Below the pieces are notes generated by a model, which was given only the letters and a program-made list of their open reading frames with translations, searched no databases and was not told where the DNA came from. Positions 11,950 to 23,329 of a DNA stretch of 64,000 nucleotides are shown piece by piece; within the stretch, counting starts at the first letter, position 1; each line of letters starts with the position of its first letter. Origin of the DNA: Cryptomeria japonica (lineage: Eukaryota; Streptophyta; Pinopsida; Cupressales; Cupressaceae); NCBI RefSeq assembly GCF_030272615.1, contig NC_081412.1, positions 544,718,370 to 544,782,369 on the forward strand. Direction: 5' to 3'. Made by a program: the position numbers and the translations under genes.

Positions 11950-12720
11950 ATCAAAATACATTTGAACTTATGAGGAACATCTCCTTCATTATCTCAATAT
12001 TTCCACTCTTCAATTTTATGCCTTCATTAACTAAAGCATCTGCTACTTTAATACCTTCTCTAAAGGTGTGTTTAATTTCCCAACAAGGTATGAAATTAAG
12101 AAAATGTTGATTGTCTTCTATATAATTTATTATCCTCAATGGTGGGAAATATTTTGACTTGATGAGATCCATCACTAATTTTGAGTCTTCTTCAATAGTG
12201 GAATTATGGAACCCATGAGTGATAGCTCTTTTCAATTCCCACCAAAGGGATATACCTGTGTCTTCATTATTTATTTTTGTCCCAACATTCTTGGTATATC
12301 CTTATATCATTCCACCTTTTAGATTTTAAATTATTCCCACTCTAGTTTACCTTTCAAGATTCCTTTTATTGCATCCACCAAAATTTATCTATACCCAATC
12401 TTTTTCAGGTTTCTTCTATCTAACATCTTGTCTTATGATTTTTAACTAATTTTTATTTTATCCATGTGTTCAAGTGACTCCCCACTATCTTTTAACATAT
12501 AATCCAAGTAAAGTAAGTGGATATAAAGCACATTGGTGTTTCATATAATTGATATTTTTTCTCTCTATTTGTTATGATCTAGAAATCCTCAATTCTATTC
12601 ATGGTGTCTTCTCTAAATATTTTCTTGTTCCTCTCCTTCCAGATGCACTAGTCAAGGAAAGGAGAAATCCAGTTCCACAGTTGATATGGATTATTAATTT
12701 TTATGATAAGGATTTTTTTA
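11950..12720 (-). mobile_element. LINE (L1-type) 3' relic with RNase H domain
   Basis: Frame 11951-12235 contains IEEDSKLVMDLIKSKYFPP.., ..CWEIKHTFREGIKVADALVN. This matches the C-terminal RNase H of plant L1 elements, whose usual signature is the H-x-x-REGN-x-x-ADxLAN block. Upstream on the same strand, near 12640, broken frames read FLDWCIWKERNKKIF, the typical tail of the zf-RVT region. Only this 3' portion is visible. Confidence 0.65.
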
Positions 12721-13383
12721 ATTGACGTTGACAAAAAAGATGGCATCCTTGTTGAGCTATCAACTCAACAACCATGTGAAACATGGAAAACAACCCCAAT
12801 GTATGAGACCTTTCTTAACAGGGTTGAATATCAAGAGATGGTTGACTTATTCTTTGATCTAGTTGCAAGTGTTTAACTAACTCAACACTTCAAATCCTAT
12901 TACCTTCTAAACCTAACCTAAATATTACAGAGGAAAAGAGTGAAGGAAATGTTGAATAACTAAAAGAAGGTGATGCGCCAAGATTAGAACATGTTTCTCC
13001 CTACCTATGACTATAAAAGGTATTAATAAAAATTATCTAAACATACACAATTTTGTATCATGGTTAGTCTACTAATACATATATGAAGGCTAGGACTTAT
13101 AAGATGTTAGAAGGAAGGGGAAACATTCACAAAATAACATCAATGAGCATATTTAGCATAACATACAATCTAGAAATAGAGAAAAGACACATTGAAACAA
13201 GAAGGTAGATGTCTACATGTAAGATATAATTTGAATCGAAGAGAAGAGGTAAAAACAGTAATTCCATTAATACAAAAGTAAGGCTATTTTTACAATTACA
13301 AAGTATGTAGTCTTTGTCAAAGAAAATAAGGATAAAACCATTAAACTATGTTACAAAGTTTTTTTATATAACTAAAGAAAGAT
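12721..13383. other. Spacer, nothing recognised
   Basis: AT-rich sequence between the LINE relic and the G1 LTR. No open frame, repeat or splice pattern that I can support. Confidence 0.4.
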
Positions 13384-13677
13384 TAGCATTGTAAATTATA
13401 CTTGCTTACAATTTAATTCTCACCTAGACCTCACTTTGGTGTTTCAACTTCCAATGCCTGATAATTGTGCTAATTCTACTCACACCCCCCTATCAATCTT
13501 GCATTTTTATTGTTTCTTCTTTCTCCCTCTCATCCTAAGTCCAAATTTTTCAGGACCAGGGTGCCCAACACCCTAGTCCTCCTAATCAAGACCCATTTTT
13601 TGGCCCTACAAATCTGCAGGAAACTATATCTCTTGTCGGCCTAGTCTACAAATTTAATTTATTTTTGGTTAGTCAAG

Positions 13678-13685
13678 TATAAAAG
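13678..13685 (+). promoter_or_regulatory. TATA box of G1 LTR
   Basis: TATAAAAG followed by GAGGTCTACCCCTCTCATTT. The same TATA plus pyrimidine block occurs at 2984-2992 and, on the minus strand, at 39040-39047, consistent with the LTR core promoter. Confidence 0.6.
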
Positions 13686-13711
13686 GAGGTCTACCCCTCT
13701 CATTTAAAACC

Positions 13712-15271
13712 TGATGCAGAGGGTTTGGTGTTAATGAGTAATTTCCTTGGCTTCTTCTAAGGGTTAGCACTTGGCACCATCCAATGATCGAATATGTCCA
13801 ACCTTCCAAAGGTTCTTAAGCTTCTCCTTCATCCTTCCCAAGGATCAACCCACTCAAGACAACTTGGTTTCACAAGGAGACTCCTACTCCTATGTACTCA
13901 ACCCCTAAACCAAGACACCTGACAACCCCAAGCCCCTTGCCAATAGGACCTTTTGATCAAATGGTGGATTATGTCATGTGTGGGTATTTGAACATATTTG
14001 ATAATGTATTTACATTTATTTAGATCTCTTTGGTCTGTTCTTACAAGCCTTTTCTGTCTTTTGTTCTTAGGGACCTAGGAAATAGGGCTACAAGCAATTA
14101 GGCCTCTGTTTGGGTTTTTTCCTCCTTATCTACCAATCTCTTTGAATAAAACCCTAAAAAACATTTGATATTCAAGTATCCTTTTGGACCCTCTAAAGGA
14201 TTCAAACTTCTATGTCTTGGTTTTGAGTGCAAGTTTTCAAACCCTACTGTGCCTATTTTAGCCTAGTTAGCCGGTATAGGGGTTTTAGGTCTAAAAACCT
14301 TCACCAGTCAAATGGGAATGAGGTTAGATATTTTTGAGAGGTTCTTCACAATTCTAAGGGTCCCCTCCATGGAAGTTTTGACCACCATTTTGTCCGCTAC
14401 TCCAAGGATTCAATCAATCCTTTACTGCACAGTCTTGCCACATGGATAATGTCAAGTCTAGGGCATCACTTAAAAAGTGCAAGGTGAGATCTTCTACTTC
14501 CAAATTTAAGTAAATAATCTAGTATACATGGTAATCCAACATCCCCTAGGGTTTCTGACCATTCCCATTGACGAATGTTGAATGGTGGCTCCTTTTACAT
14601 CCAAACCTTGATTTTTGGGGTTTCTATCAGGCAACGAGAAAGAAAATTGAGTTACTCCTCAACCACAGATCTTCAAGACCTCAAACCTACTTTAAATTAA
14701 AGTTGATTTAGTGTTACAATTAGTTCAAGACATTACCCCTTCGATATGTCCATACAAATCCATACCAAAGCCAAGAACACAAGAAAATACAGTAAAAATA
14801 TCAGTTTTAAAATTGTAGGAAACATAAATTTCATTCAAAGTATCAATATAACCTTTGGAAATCATTCCTCATGCTTAAATAAGACCAAGTAATCCTTCAA
14901 ACTACCTCCCAACGTACAAGTGCAACCAACTAGCCGTTGGCCAACCACAACTCAAATATTTGCAAAATTGCCTATGACAACAAAGCAACTTTTGACAGAT
15001 TATTACATCACACACTTGACTTCACACAAAAGGTTATAAAGTAGACACAAAACTTCTCTAGGACTTCTAGACACCAAAAACATAAATAAAATGCCCATAC
15101 AAGGCTTTTGACCAAGTACACACCTTGGAGCTTTAGGGCTTATTACATAACATTGGTAGCATTACCACATCCATTTGGGACCTACACAAGAAACCTTAAA
15201 GGAAACACATCATGTTACATTCAAACACATGTTGGAAAGATACTAGCACACCTTTGAGTTCCTCTGCACCA
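13712..15271 (-). repeat. G2 3' LTR (left)
   Basis: On the element strand it starts TGGTGCAGAGGAACTCAAAG and ends ..CTCTGCATCA. It matches 19898-21473 throughout, with small indels. The right-hand LTR has a short local duplication of 'ATTCCTCAGGCTTAA' near 21048-21076 that this copy lacks. Confidence 0.92.
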
Positions 15272-15309
15272 TACTCCCTTGGATAAGAAAACTCAAGTCC
15301 CTTGAGTTG

Positions 15310-15736
15310 CCAATCGGGTGATTGAGGTGCCATGCTTGATGATATCACTTTCAAACATCCAAGTAGCTTCATACTTAGGGAAGTCCTTTCACTTGACCAT
15401 GTAGTCCTTTTAGACCCCTCTTCTGGTTTGTTTGATCACTTTTGAATCAAGAATACTCTCCGAATCCAAAGGTTTTCTCGGTGAAAAATCCTTCACCCAA
15501 TCTACATCCTCTTCCACAAGAGATGAACCAAGTGCGGCATCAGGTAAAGGACCCTTGAAGGCTGTCAAATCACATACATTAAAAATGGAAGAGATCCCCA
15601 AATTTGGTGGATGTTCAACCTCATAAGCATTGTTACCAGATTTATGAACCACCCAGAGAGGTCCTATCTTCTTCATGAGTAGCTTAGAGGGTTGGCCCTT
15701 GGGCAACCTTTCCTTCCTTAGGTAGGCCATCACCAA
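15310..15736 (-). pseudogene. G2 integrase tail and chromodomain
   Basis: Frame 15410-15736 has the integrase C-terminal GPY/F-like block (..KIGPLWVVHKSGNNAYEVEH.., ..IFNVCDLTAFKGP). The following chromodomain reads ESILDSKVIKQTRRG, then after stops KDYMVK and KDFPKYEATWMFESDI. The ILD-x-x-V start, K-D/E-Y-x-V-K-W strand and E-x-TW motif are those of plant chromoviruses. One stop is TGA in place of the conserved TGG (Trp). Confidence 0.8.
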
Positions 15737-15840
15737 ATCTCCTACCTAAAACTGAACATCACTTCTCTTAACATTTTCCCTGAGTTTGTATTTTTTTGCA
15801 CTTTTGTGAAGTGAAGTCTTGACTTGATCATGGATCTCCT

Positions 15841-16551
15841 TCATAGTGATGACAAATTCCTCTCCCTGAGCACTCCTTCTTTCCATACCTCCAAGGTCTC
15901 TAAGTTCAAGTACCCCTCTAGGATGTACAAGCCATACACAACCTCAAATGGGCTTCTCCTTGTACTTCTATTAACTAAATCATTATATGCATATTCTGCT
16001 TGTCCAATCACCAAATCCCAACTTTGTCCATGCTTCTTGGTTATACAGCTAAGAAGCTTGCCAAGAGATCTATTAACCATTTCAGTTCGACCATCAATCT
16101 GAGGATGGTATGCTAAAGAAAATGACAGATTGGTACCCAATTTCTTCCAAAGAGTTCTCAAAAAATGACCCATAAACTTGGAGTCTCTATCAATGACAAT
16201 ATAGAGAGGTAGACCATGTATCCTTACAACTTCTTTGAAGAAGAGACCTGCAATATGAGATTCATCATTTGTGCATTTACATGGCACAAAATTATCCATC
16301 TTTTTGAGCCTATAAACAATTATAAAGACACTATCAAACCCCCTAGAAGTTTTAGGCAAACCAAGTACAAAATCCATACTAAGGCTTTCCCAAGGCCTAG
16401 TAGGAACCAGTAAAGGTTGATACAACCCAGCATAAGTAGAAACTCCATTTCCCCTTTGACAAATGGGACAATTCTCCACAAATCTTCTTACCTCTGCTTG
16501 CATCTTAGGCCAAAAGTAGAACCTTGATACCTTCTTCAAAGTTTTATCCAA
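15841..16551 (-). pseudogene. G2 integrase core
   Basis: 236 uninterrupted codons. The zinc-binding C-x-x-C is present (ENCPICQRG). The DDE triad is visible as SMDFVLGLP, IVIDRDSKF and DGRTEMVNRSLG. YAYNDLVNRSTRRSPFEVVYG, slightly shortened here, is the usual block downstream. The first histidines of the HHCC finger fall upstream of the readable frame. It is the longest surviving pol piece of this element. Confidence 0.92.
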
Positions 16552-16656
16552 ACCAAAATGACTGCCAAGGCTGCCATTTTTCTTTTCCCTAATGATATTC
16601 TCCCTTATAGATCATTGAGGAATACATAGTTGATGCCCCTTAAAGAATAATCCATC

Positions 16657-17184
16657 CTACAACATGAAATCAGGAAACTCAACATGAAAGGAATCAGAAA
16701 AATTAGTACATACATCATACGGATCCTTAAAATATTTATCCTCCTTATACATGATCTTAACATAATCAACACCAACACTTTGACATTGGATTTCTTGGAT
16801 AGTGAGTACTCTCCTACTCAAGGCATCTACAACCTTATTAGACACACCCTTCTTATGTTTGATAGTAGAAGTTTAAGGTTGGATTTGTTCAACCCACTTG
16901 ATATGCCTTTGATTCAACTTCTCCTACCCATTAATAAAACTCAATGCATGGTTATCAGTATAAACAATGAACTCTTTTGGAAGAAGGTAATGGTACCACT
17001 TTTTAAGTTCTTGTACCATATAAAAGAGCTCCAAATCATAGGTTGAGTACCTTTTCTTAGCCTCATTCAACTTCTTTGAAAGGAATGCCATCAGATGCCC
17101 TTCTTGACTAAGAACTACACCCATTTCCTGCTTGCTTGCATCACATTCAACTGTAAAAAGTTGATCAAAATTAGGGAGCCTCAA
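16657..17184 (-). pseudogene. G2 RNase H
   Basis: Frame 16924-17184 reads ..FTVECDASKQEMGVVLSQ.., KRYSTYDLELFYMVQELKKW and VYTDNHALSFING. It has the Ty3 RNase H catalytic acids (CDAS, E in YDLE, TDN). The 3' piece (16657-16845) has KVVDALSRR, the usual end of the domain before integrase. Stops separate the two. Confidence 0.88.
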
Positions 17185-17189
17185 GGTAG

Positions 17190-17955
17190 GAAGTTATATA
17201 GCTTTCCTCTTCAAAATCTTAAAGGTTTGGGATGACCTCTCTATCCATTCAAACCTGCATTTGATTCCTCCTTTTATAGTGTTAACAATTGGAGCACAAA
17301 TATGACTAAAATCCCTGATGAATTTTCTATAAAAAGAAGCCAATCCATGAAAGCTCCTAACATCCCCTACTATCCTAGGTGTCCATTTTTAAACATCCCT
17401 TATAAACCACAAAGCCTAGATACACCAACTCAGTTTTCATGAATTCACACTTCTCAAGGTTGATTACTAGTTTCTCCTCATGAAGTTTCCTCAAAACCTG
17501 ATCCAAATGATTCAAATTCTCCTCCTTGGACCTACTAAAAACCAAGATTTCATCAAGATGAACAATAACAAATATTCAAATAAAGTCAACCAATACCTCA
17601 TTCATGAGGCGTATAAAGGTGCTAGGTGCATTTGTGAGCCCAAAGAGCATCACCAACCATTCATATAAACCCTCATTTGTCTTAAAGTCAGTCTTCCACT
17701 CATCACAAAGTTTGATTCTGATATGATGGTAACCTGATTTCAAATCAATCTTTGAAAATTAGCAAGATCCCCCAAGATAGTCCATTAGGTCTTCATCCCA
17801 GGCATAGGAAACCGGTACCTAATTGTGATCTTGTTAATGGCTCTAGAATTAGTGCACACTCTTCATGTTCCATCTTTTTTTGGTGCCAACATAGTAGGTA
17901 CAGCACATGGGCTTAAAATCTTCCTAGTCAACCCCTTGTCTAGTAGTTCTTTCAC
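17190..17955 (-). pseudogene. G2 reverse transcriptase, broken
   Basis: Scattered frames show Ty3 RT blocks: [22 protein letters not shown], slightly edited by stops; RAINKITI; and the catalytic region VIVHLDEILVFSRSKEENL at about 17545-17590. The YxDD box reads H-L-D-E, so one catalytic aspartate is glutamate. Further on come KCEFMKTELVYLGFVV and FIRDFSHI. Many stops and shifts are present. Confidence 0.82.
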
Positions 17956-18342
17956 CTATCTTGATATCTCCTCATTCTGTTTGGGAGTCATCTTGTAGGA
18001 AGCTTTGTTGGGTAAGGTTACACCAGGGATCAAATCAATTTGATGACTGATTTCTCTGATTGGAGGCAAGTTATCAAGCATTTCTTTGGCTACAACTCCT
18101 TCATATCTATCCAACATGGCTTGTACTTCACTAGGAACCTCTCTCTTTGTACCATTCTCTTGTTGAGGTTTATCCTTTGGGTATAAGACCAAAGCATAGC
18201 CTTGGGTCTCTTCTTGCTTAAGGCCATTTGAAAACTCTTTCCCACTAATCATCATGACACTTGGACTAACAATCTTCTCTTCCCCTTGACCAGGTAAAGG
18301 CTCCATCCTAAACTGCTTACCATTCTTGGAGATGACATACAT
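17956..18342 (-). pseudogene. G2 protease-RT linker
   Basis: 128 codons from the end of the protease region to the start of RT. ..LPPIREISHQIDLIPGVTLP is the conserved entry to plant Ty3 RT. KASYKMTPKQNEEI continues into the RT palm, which then breaks at a stop. Confidence 0.85.
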
Positions 18343-18378
18343 ATTATTTTACCCATCATGTTGGTCTTTGACATCATA

Positions 18379-19446
18379 CTACCAAGGGTGGCCTAATAAA
18401 AAGTGACAAGCATCCATAGGAAGGATATCACACAAGATCCTATCCTTATAGTCTCCTAGTTCAAAATCCACCCGATTTTGTTCATCTACCACTACATGTT
18501 TGCCCTTGTTAAGTGAAGACACCCTATAAGAACTCACATGTGATAACCTTTTCAAATTTAACTTCTCTACCATTTCCAAAGCAACAATATTCTCAGTGGA
18601 TCTAGAATCTATAATCACCTTAAAAACCTTACCATGAGACTTACAAGTAGTCTTGAAGAGTGACTTTCTTTGTGGTGGCTCCTTGTATTGGAGTACCTTC
18701 AATAACACCCTCCTTAGCATGAGGCTTTCTCCATCGAAGGTGGGACTTGCATTCTCCATTGGTGAATTGACACTTTGTCCATCATCCTCTTGCACAAGTT
18801 TATTCCTTCTTTCTGGTCCATGTGAACTACAAGCTTTCTCTGGGCATCTACTCATGGTATGACCCACTTGGTTGCAATTGTAACACTTGCTAGTGAAAAG
18901 ACCAAGACCTTTTCCTTGACTTCCTTGCCTACCCCTACCAAAAGGTCTTCTTCCTCCTCTAAAGCCTCCATTCTTATTGTTGAACTCTCCATTGGACTCT
19001 TGTTGGTTAGAGTCACCATTTTTAATAGGAGCATTTCTCCCTCCATAACCACCTCTACCTCTGAAATTCCTTCCTCCCCTTCCTTTATTGTTTTTCTCTC
19101 CTCTTCTCCTTATCTTATCTTCCACTCTTAATGCCAATTGGAAACATTTGTGCATAGTATCTAGAGACATGATGTTGATCTCATCTTGAATGGTTTGCCT
19201 TAACCCATTCAAGTATCTAGCCACCTTCTCTTCCTCTTCTTCATGCTTCTTTGACCTAAGGCTTAGTTTGTGAAATACTTCAGTATATGCATTCACATCC
19301 AACTCCCTTTGTCTAAGATTTTGCAGCTTCTTGTACATTTGAATCTCATAGTCTATTGGTAGTAATTGATCTTTGATTTTTCTCATCATCCTCTCCCAAG
19401 AGGATATCTTCTTCTTCCCTGTATTCATCCTTTCTTCTTGCAACAT
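18379..19446 (-). pseudogene. G2 gag C-part, zinc knuckle and protease
   Basis: 355 codons. The gag core ends ..RYLNGLRQTIQDEI. An RG/GR-rich basic linker follows, then a CCHC knuckle CYNCNQVGHTMSRC and the retropepsin box VIIDSRSTENIVA. There the DSG triad has become DSR, which would disable a retropepsin. The frame ends ..CHFLLGHPW, the conserved protease C-terminus. Confidence 0.92.
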
Positions 19447-19452
19447 TGTCCA

Positions 19453-19860
19453 TCACATCAAGGAAAACCCCTTGATTCTAGACTTTTCTAAAATCACTCT
19501 TTTCTCCTCAGGAACTTCTTTGTAGTTAAAGTGGTTGTTGAGTGCTTCTATCCATTCAAGCACATCTTCTCCATTCAAACTACCGCCATAAATAGGTAGA
19601 CTTTCCACATTGTCTCTATTTACTGATTTCAAAGCATACAAGAACATCTTTTGATCAGGTGCCATATTCTGAGGGATGGCCTCCTGCTCTTTATTCTCCT
19701 CCTCTGATTCATCATCACAAGTTTTGTCCTTTCCCTTGGTCTGCCCAATCTCTTTGATTTTCTCTTCAAGCAACTCCTCTACCATCTTCTTGATGACCTC
19801 TGGGTTTATTGCCTTAGGAGGAATTATATCAGTCTCTCCTCCAAATTTTGAGTCTACCAT
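19453..19860 (-). pseudogene. G2 gag N-terminal part
   Basis: Begins at an ATG just inside the right LTR and primer-binding site. It is acidic and lysine-rich (..EELLEEKIKEIGQTKGKDK..), then LPIYGGSLNGEDVLEWIEAL, the start of the Ty3 retrotransposon gag domain. A frameshift at about 19450 separates it from the rest of gag. Confidence 0.88.
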
Positions 19861-19876
19861 ACACTATTCCACCCTT

Positions 19877-19894
19877 GGTATAGCTCTAATACCA
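19877..19894 (-). promoter_or_regulatory. G2 primer-binding site
   Basis: On the minus strand TGGTATTAGAGCTATACC, starting three bases after the LTR end. It is the initiator tRNA-Met type with one difference from TGGTATCAGAGC. Confidence 0.82.
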
Positions 19895-19897
19895 CTA

Positions 19898-21473
19898 TGA
19901 TGCAAAGAGTTTGGTGTTAATGAGCAATTTCCTTAGCTTCTTCTAAGGGTTAACTCTTGGCACCATCCAATGGTCCAATAACTCCAACCTTCCAAAGGTT
20001 CTTGATATTGTCCTTTATACTTCCCAAGAATGAACCCACTCAAGACAACATGGTTTCACAAGGAGACTCCTACTCCTATCTACTCAACCCCTAAACCAAG
20101 ACACCTTACAACTCCAACCCCCTTGCCAATAGGACCTTTTGATAAAATGGTGGATTTATTTTAGGTGTAGGTGTTTGAACATGTTTGACAAGGTATTTTC
20201 ATTTATCTAGACCTCTTTGGTTTGTTCTTACAAGCCTTTTGTGCCTTTTGTTCTTAGGGACCTAGGAATTAGGGGTACGAGCAATTAGGCCTCAGTTTGG
20301 GATTTTTCCTCTTTATCTACCAATCTTGCTGAAAAACCCCTAAAAAAAATTGATATTCAAGTACCCTTTTTGACCCTCTAAAGGATTTTAAACTTCTGCA
20401 TTCGGGTTTTGAGTGCAAGTCTTCAAACCCTATTGTGCCTATTTTAGCCTAGTTAGTCGGTATAGGGGTTTTAGGTCTCAAAACCTTCACCAGTAAAATG
20501 GGAATAAGATTAGGGATTTTTGAGAGGGTATACACATTTCTAAGGGTCCCCTCCATGCAATTTTTGACGACCGTTTTGTCCACTTCTCCAAGGATTCAAT
20601 CAATCCTTTACTGCACAGACTTGGCACATGGATAATGTCAAGTCTAGGGCATCACTTCAAGAGTGCAAGGTGAGATCTTCTACTTCTAAATTAAGTAAAT
20701 AGTCTAGTATACATGTTAATCCAACATTCCCCTAGGTTTCAGACCATTCCCATTGAGTAATGTTGAATGGTGGCTCCTTTTACATCCAAACACTGATTTT
20801 TGGGGTTTCTACCATGCAACGAGAAAGAAAATTCAATTACTCCTCAACTACGGAGCATCAAGACCTCAAAACTACTTCAAATGAAAGGTGATTTAGTGTT
20901 ACAACCAATTAAAGACATTATCCCTTCCATATGTCTGTACAAATCCGTACCAAAGCCAAGAACAGAAGAAAATGCAGTAAAATGATAGTTTCAGAACTGT
21001 ACGAAATATAAATTTCATTCAAAGTATCAATCTAACCTTTGGGAATCATTCCTCAGGCTTAATTCCTCAGGCTTAAATAAGGCCAAGGAATCCTTCCAAC
21101 CATCTCCCAATGTACAAGTGCAACCAACTAGCCGTTGGGAAACCACAACTCAAATATTTGCAAAATTGCCTATGACAACATAACAACGTTTGACAAATTA
21201 TTACATCACACACTTTCCTTCACACAAAAGGTTATAAAGTGAACACAAAACACCTCTAGGACCCCTAGACACCAAAAACATAGATAAATTTCCCATACAA
21301 GATGTTTGACCAAGTACACACCTTGGAGCCTCAGGGCTTATTACATGGCATTGGTAGTATTACCATATCCATTTAGTACCTACACAAGAAACCTTCAAGG
21401 CAACACATCATGTTGCATTCAAACACATGTTGGAAAGATGCTAGCATGTGCACCTTTGAGTGCCCCTGCGCCA
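19898..21473 (-). repeat. G2 5' LTR (right)
   Basis: 1,576-bp partner of 13712-15271. Its right border GCGCCA is followed directly by the AAACC target-site duplication and then G1 LTR sequence. Confidence 0.92.
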
Positions 21474-22798
21474 AAACCTAATCAATCACCTAGCTTTGTT
21501 TATAATCTCAATTACACTTTGGCAAAAATCAACTCAAGTGAGCAAGCAATTAGTCATTCATCAAGAATTAGAGCAAAAATGAATTCAAGCTCAAGTATTG
21601 AAGATGGCATCCTTTATCAATTTTTTATGAAGACATTATACATGAAACCCTAAAACCTTTGTGTGAAGGTCAAACAAAACTTCATCAAGGTATGAATTAT
21701 TGTTACAAGTGTTCCAGCCTTTCCCTCAAAAGGAAAGCATTTTATTATAATCTTTCATTACATTTATCAATTTAATTTTATGGCTAATTCCAAAACTAAG
21801 GTTTGACCAAAGGTAAACCCCTATTTCTAACTTATTTCCTATATTTCCATGTGCAAGGATTAAGTGTAGAAGTTTTACTCAAGGATTTTGGCAGTGTTGA
21901 CAGTGACAAAGAGGTTCAACTTTTGATAGTGGAAAATTTGGAGGACCGAGGTGGATCTATTCTACCCGGTCCCATAAAATCAGGACAAACTTTTGGTTAT
22001 AGGTTCTAAACATCTTTTTTTGCCTAGATCTCAGTTTGTAGCTCCGTGGGATATTTTTAGCAATCTATTTTCGACAATTTACTTCAATTATTCATACTTT
22101 TACCCTAATTTTATAGTTGCATTACAAATTCAACTAAGAAAGACGGAACCATTCCCAATAAAGGCAAATCCAATAAAAATATCAACTCTTTTATTATTTG
22201 GATTTAGGCTAGATATGTTGGTTTCTCTCATCTTTCAATGTATTGGTGTTAATTAGGCTACTTAGTGGATTTACTTGGTGAAACCCTAATTCCAAATTTT
22301 CACCACATCACATTTTGGTTAACTCGACATATTTCATGCTTAATTATGGTTTTTTTTTCTTATATCTAATTTTGTATGCATTTTAAAATTCAAATTTGCA
22401 CTCACAGTTTTTATTTTTAATTGAATTTCTAAAATTTAGAGGTTAAATTCACAAAAACCCTAATTTTTATACCAAATTGCATTACTTAATAATAGTTTTC
22501 AATTTTGGCATTCAAATTTCCCTCCTTTGTGAATGAATTTTACTACCATTAGTCCTAATTATAATATTCTTGTGAGAATAATTTGTATACTTAAGTCTTC
22601 CCAAGGTTTAAACACTAAGGATATGGACCCTCGGTTGGACAACTTGTTCCATGAAAATGTTGGTGTTTCCTTTAATCCAACAAATGACATCATTTAAATC
22701 CATTCTCCTCATACTTCTCATGATGTGGACGAATCACTAACTAGGGTTACTATTGACCAATTGGAAAAGATTGACAAAGAATTTTAAAATATTCAACA

Positions 22799-23316
22799 AT
22801 GATGAGTCAACAATACCCTAAAAGTGAGGTAATCCCTTTTCTTCAAGGATTAAAAGGAATGGTGCAAAGTAATAAAATTGGTGTTTATTTTTTGTGTGGC
22901 TTGCTCATATTATTGACACTAATATTATGCCAATCAAATTTTGTCCAGAAGTCCTTGGTTACTCTCAACCTACTAGTCAAGTCAATCATTCCATTCATAT
23001 GCCTACATCCTTGCCTAGTGTGCCCGCATTTAACTCTTATATCATGACTAATTCAATACAAAATGTTAATACTACATATGATATTCATGGGGGTAATCCT
23101 ATTAATCAATATTTTTATATACCTCCTTCCTTGAGTCTTCTATTTATTTCACAACCATCTCCCATACCAACATACCCCAATGTTCCACCTCCTTATTCTC
23201 AACCTCCACCTACATATAACTATGTTACTCATCCATCACAATTGAAATTGCCTAATTTTAATCAATCCACCGAAGAAATCATCAATAACCTAGCTCAAAC
23301 TATTACATCCCTATAA
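22799..23316 (+). pseudogene. G1 copy 2 gag N-terminal Pro/Tyr-rich region
   Basis: Two overlapping frames joined by a shift: QYPKSEVIPFLQGLKGMVQS, then DTNIMPIKFCPEVLGYSQP and a Ser/Pro/Tyr-rich stretch (..PPYSQPPPTYNYVTHPS..) ending NNLAQTITSL. Two homologues lie on the minus strand at 36288-36770 and 36970-37401. I know no function for this N-region. Its position before a Ty3 gag core supports a gag role. Confidence 0.7.
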
Positions 23317-23329
23317 TATCAATTGTCTT

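Larger units (their letters stand above)
13712..21473 (-). mobile_element. Complete Ty3/gypsy chromovirus G2, minus strand
   Basis: Two direct repeats (13712-15271, 1,560 bp; 19898-21473, 1,576 bp) flank, right to left: gag, CCHC knuckle, protease, RT, RNase H, integrase, chromodomain. This is the Ty3 order with a chromovirus tail. Five-base target-site duplications AAACC (13707-13711 and 21474-21478) are perfect. The primer-binding site is at 19877-19894 and a purine tract CCAAGGGAGTA abuts the left LTR. LTR identity is about 90% over the first ~110 bp compared by eye. It lies inside the G1 LTR. All catalytic frames are interrupted, so it is inactive. Confidence 0.95.

Noticed and set aside
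18653..19131. Plus-strand open frames opposite G2 gag
   Set aside because: They are shadows of the gag-protease frame with no independent support.
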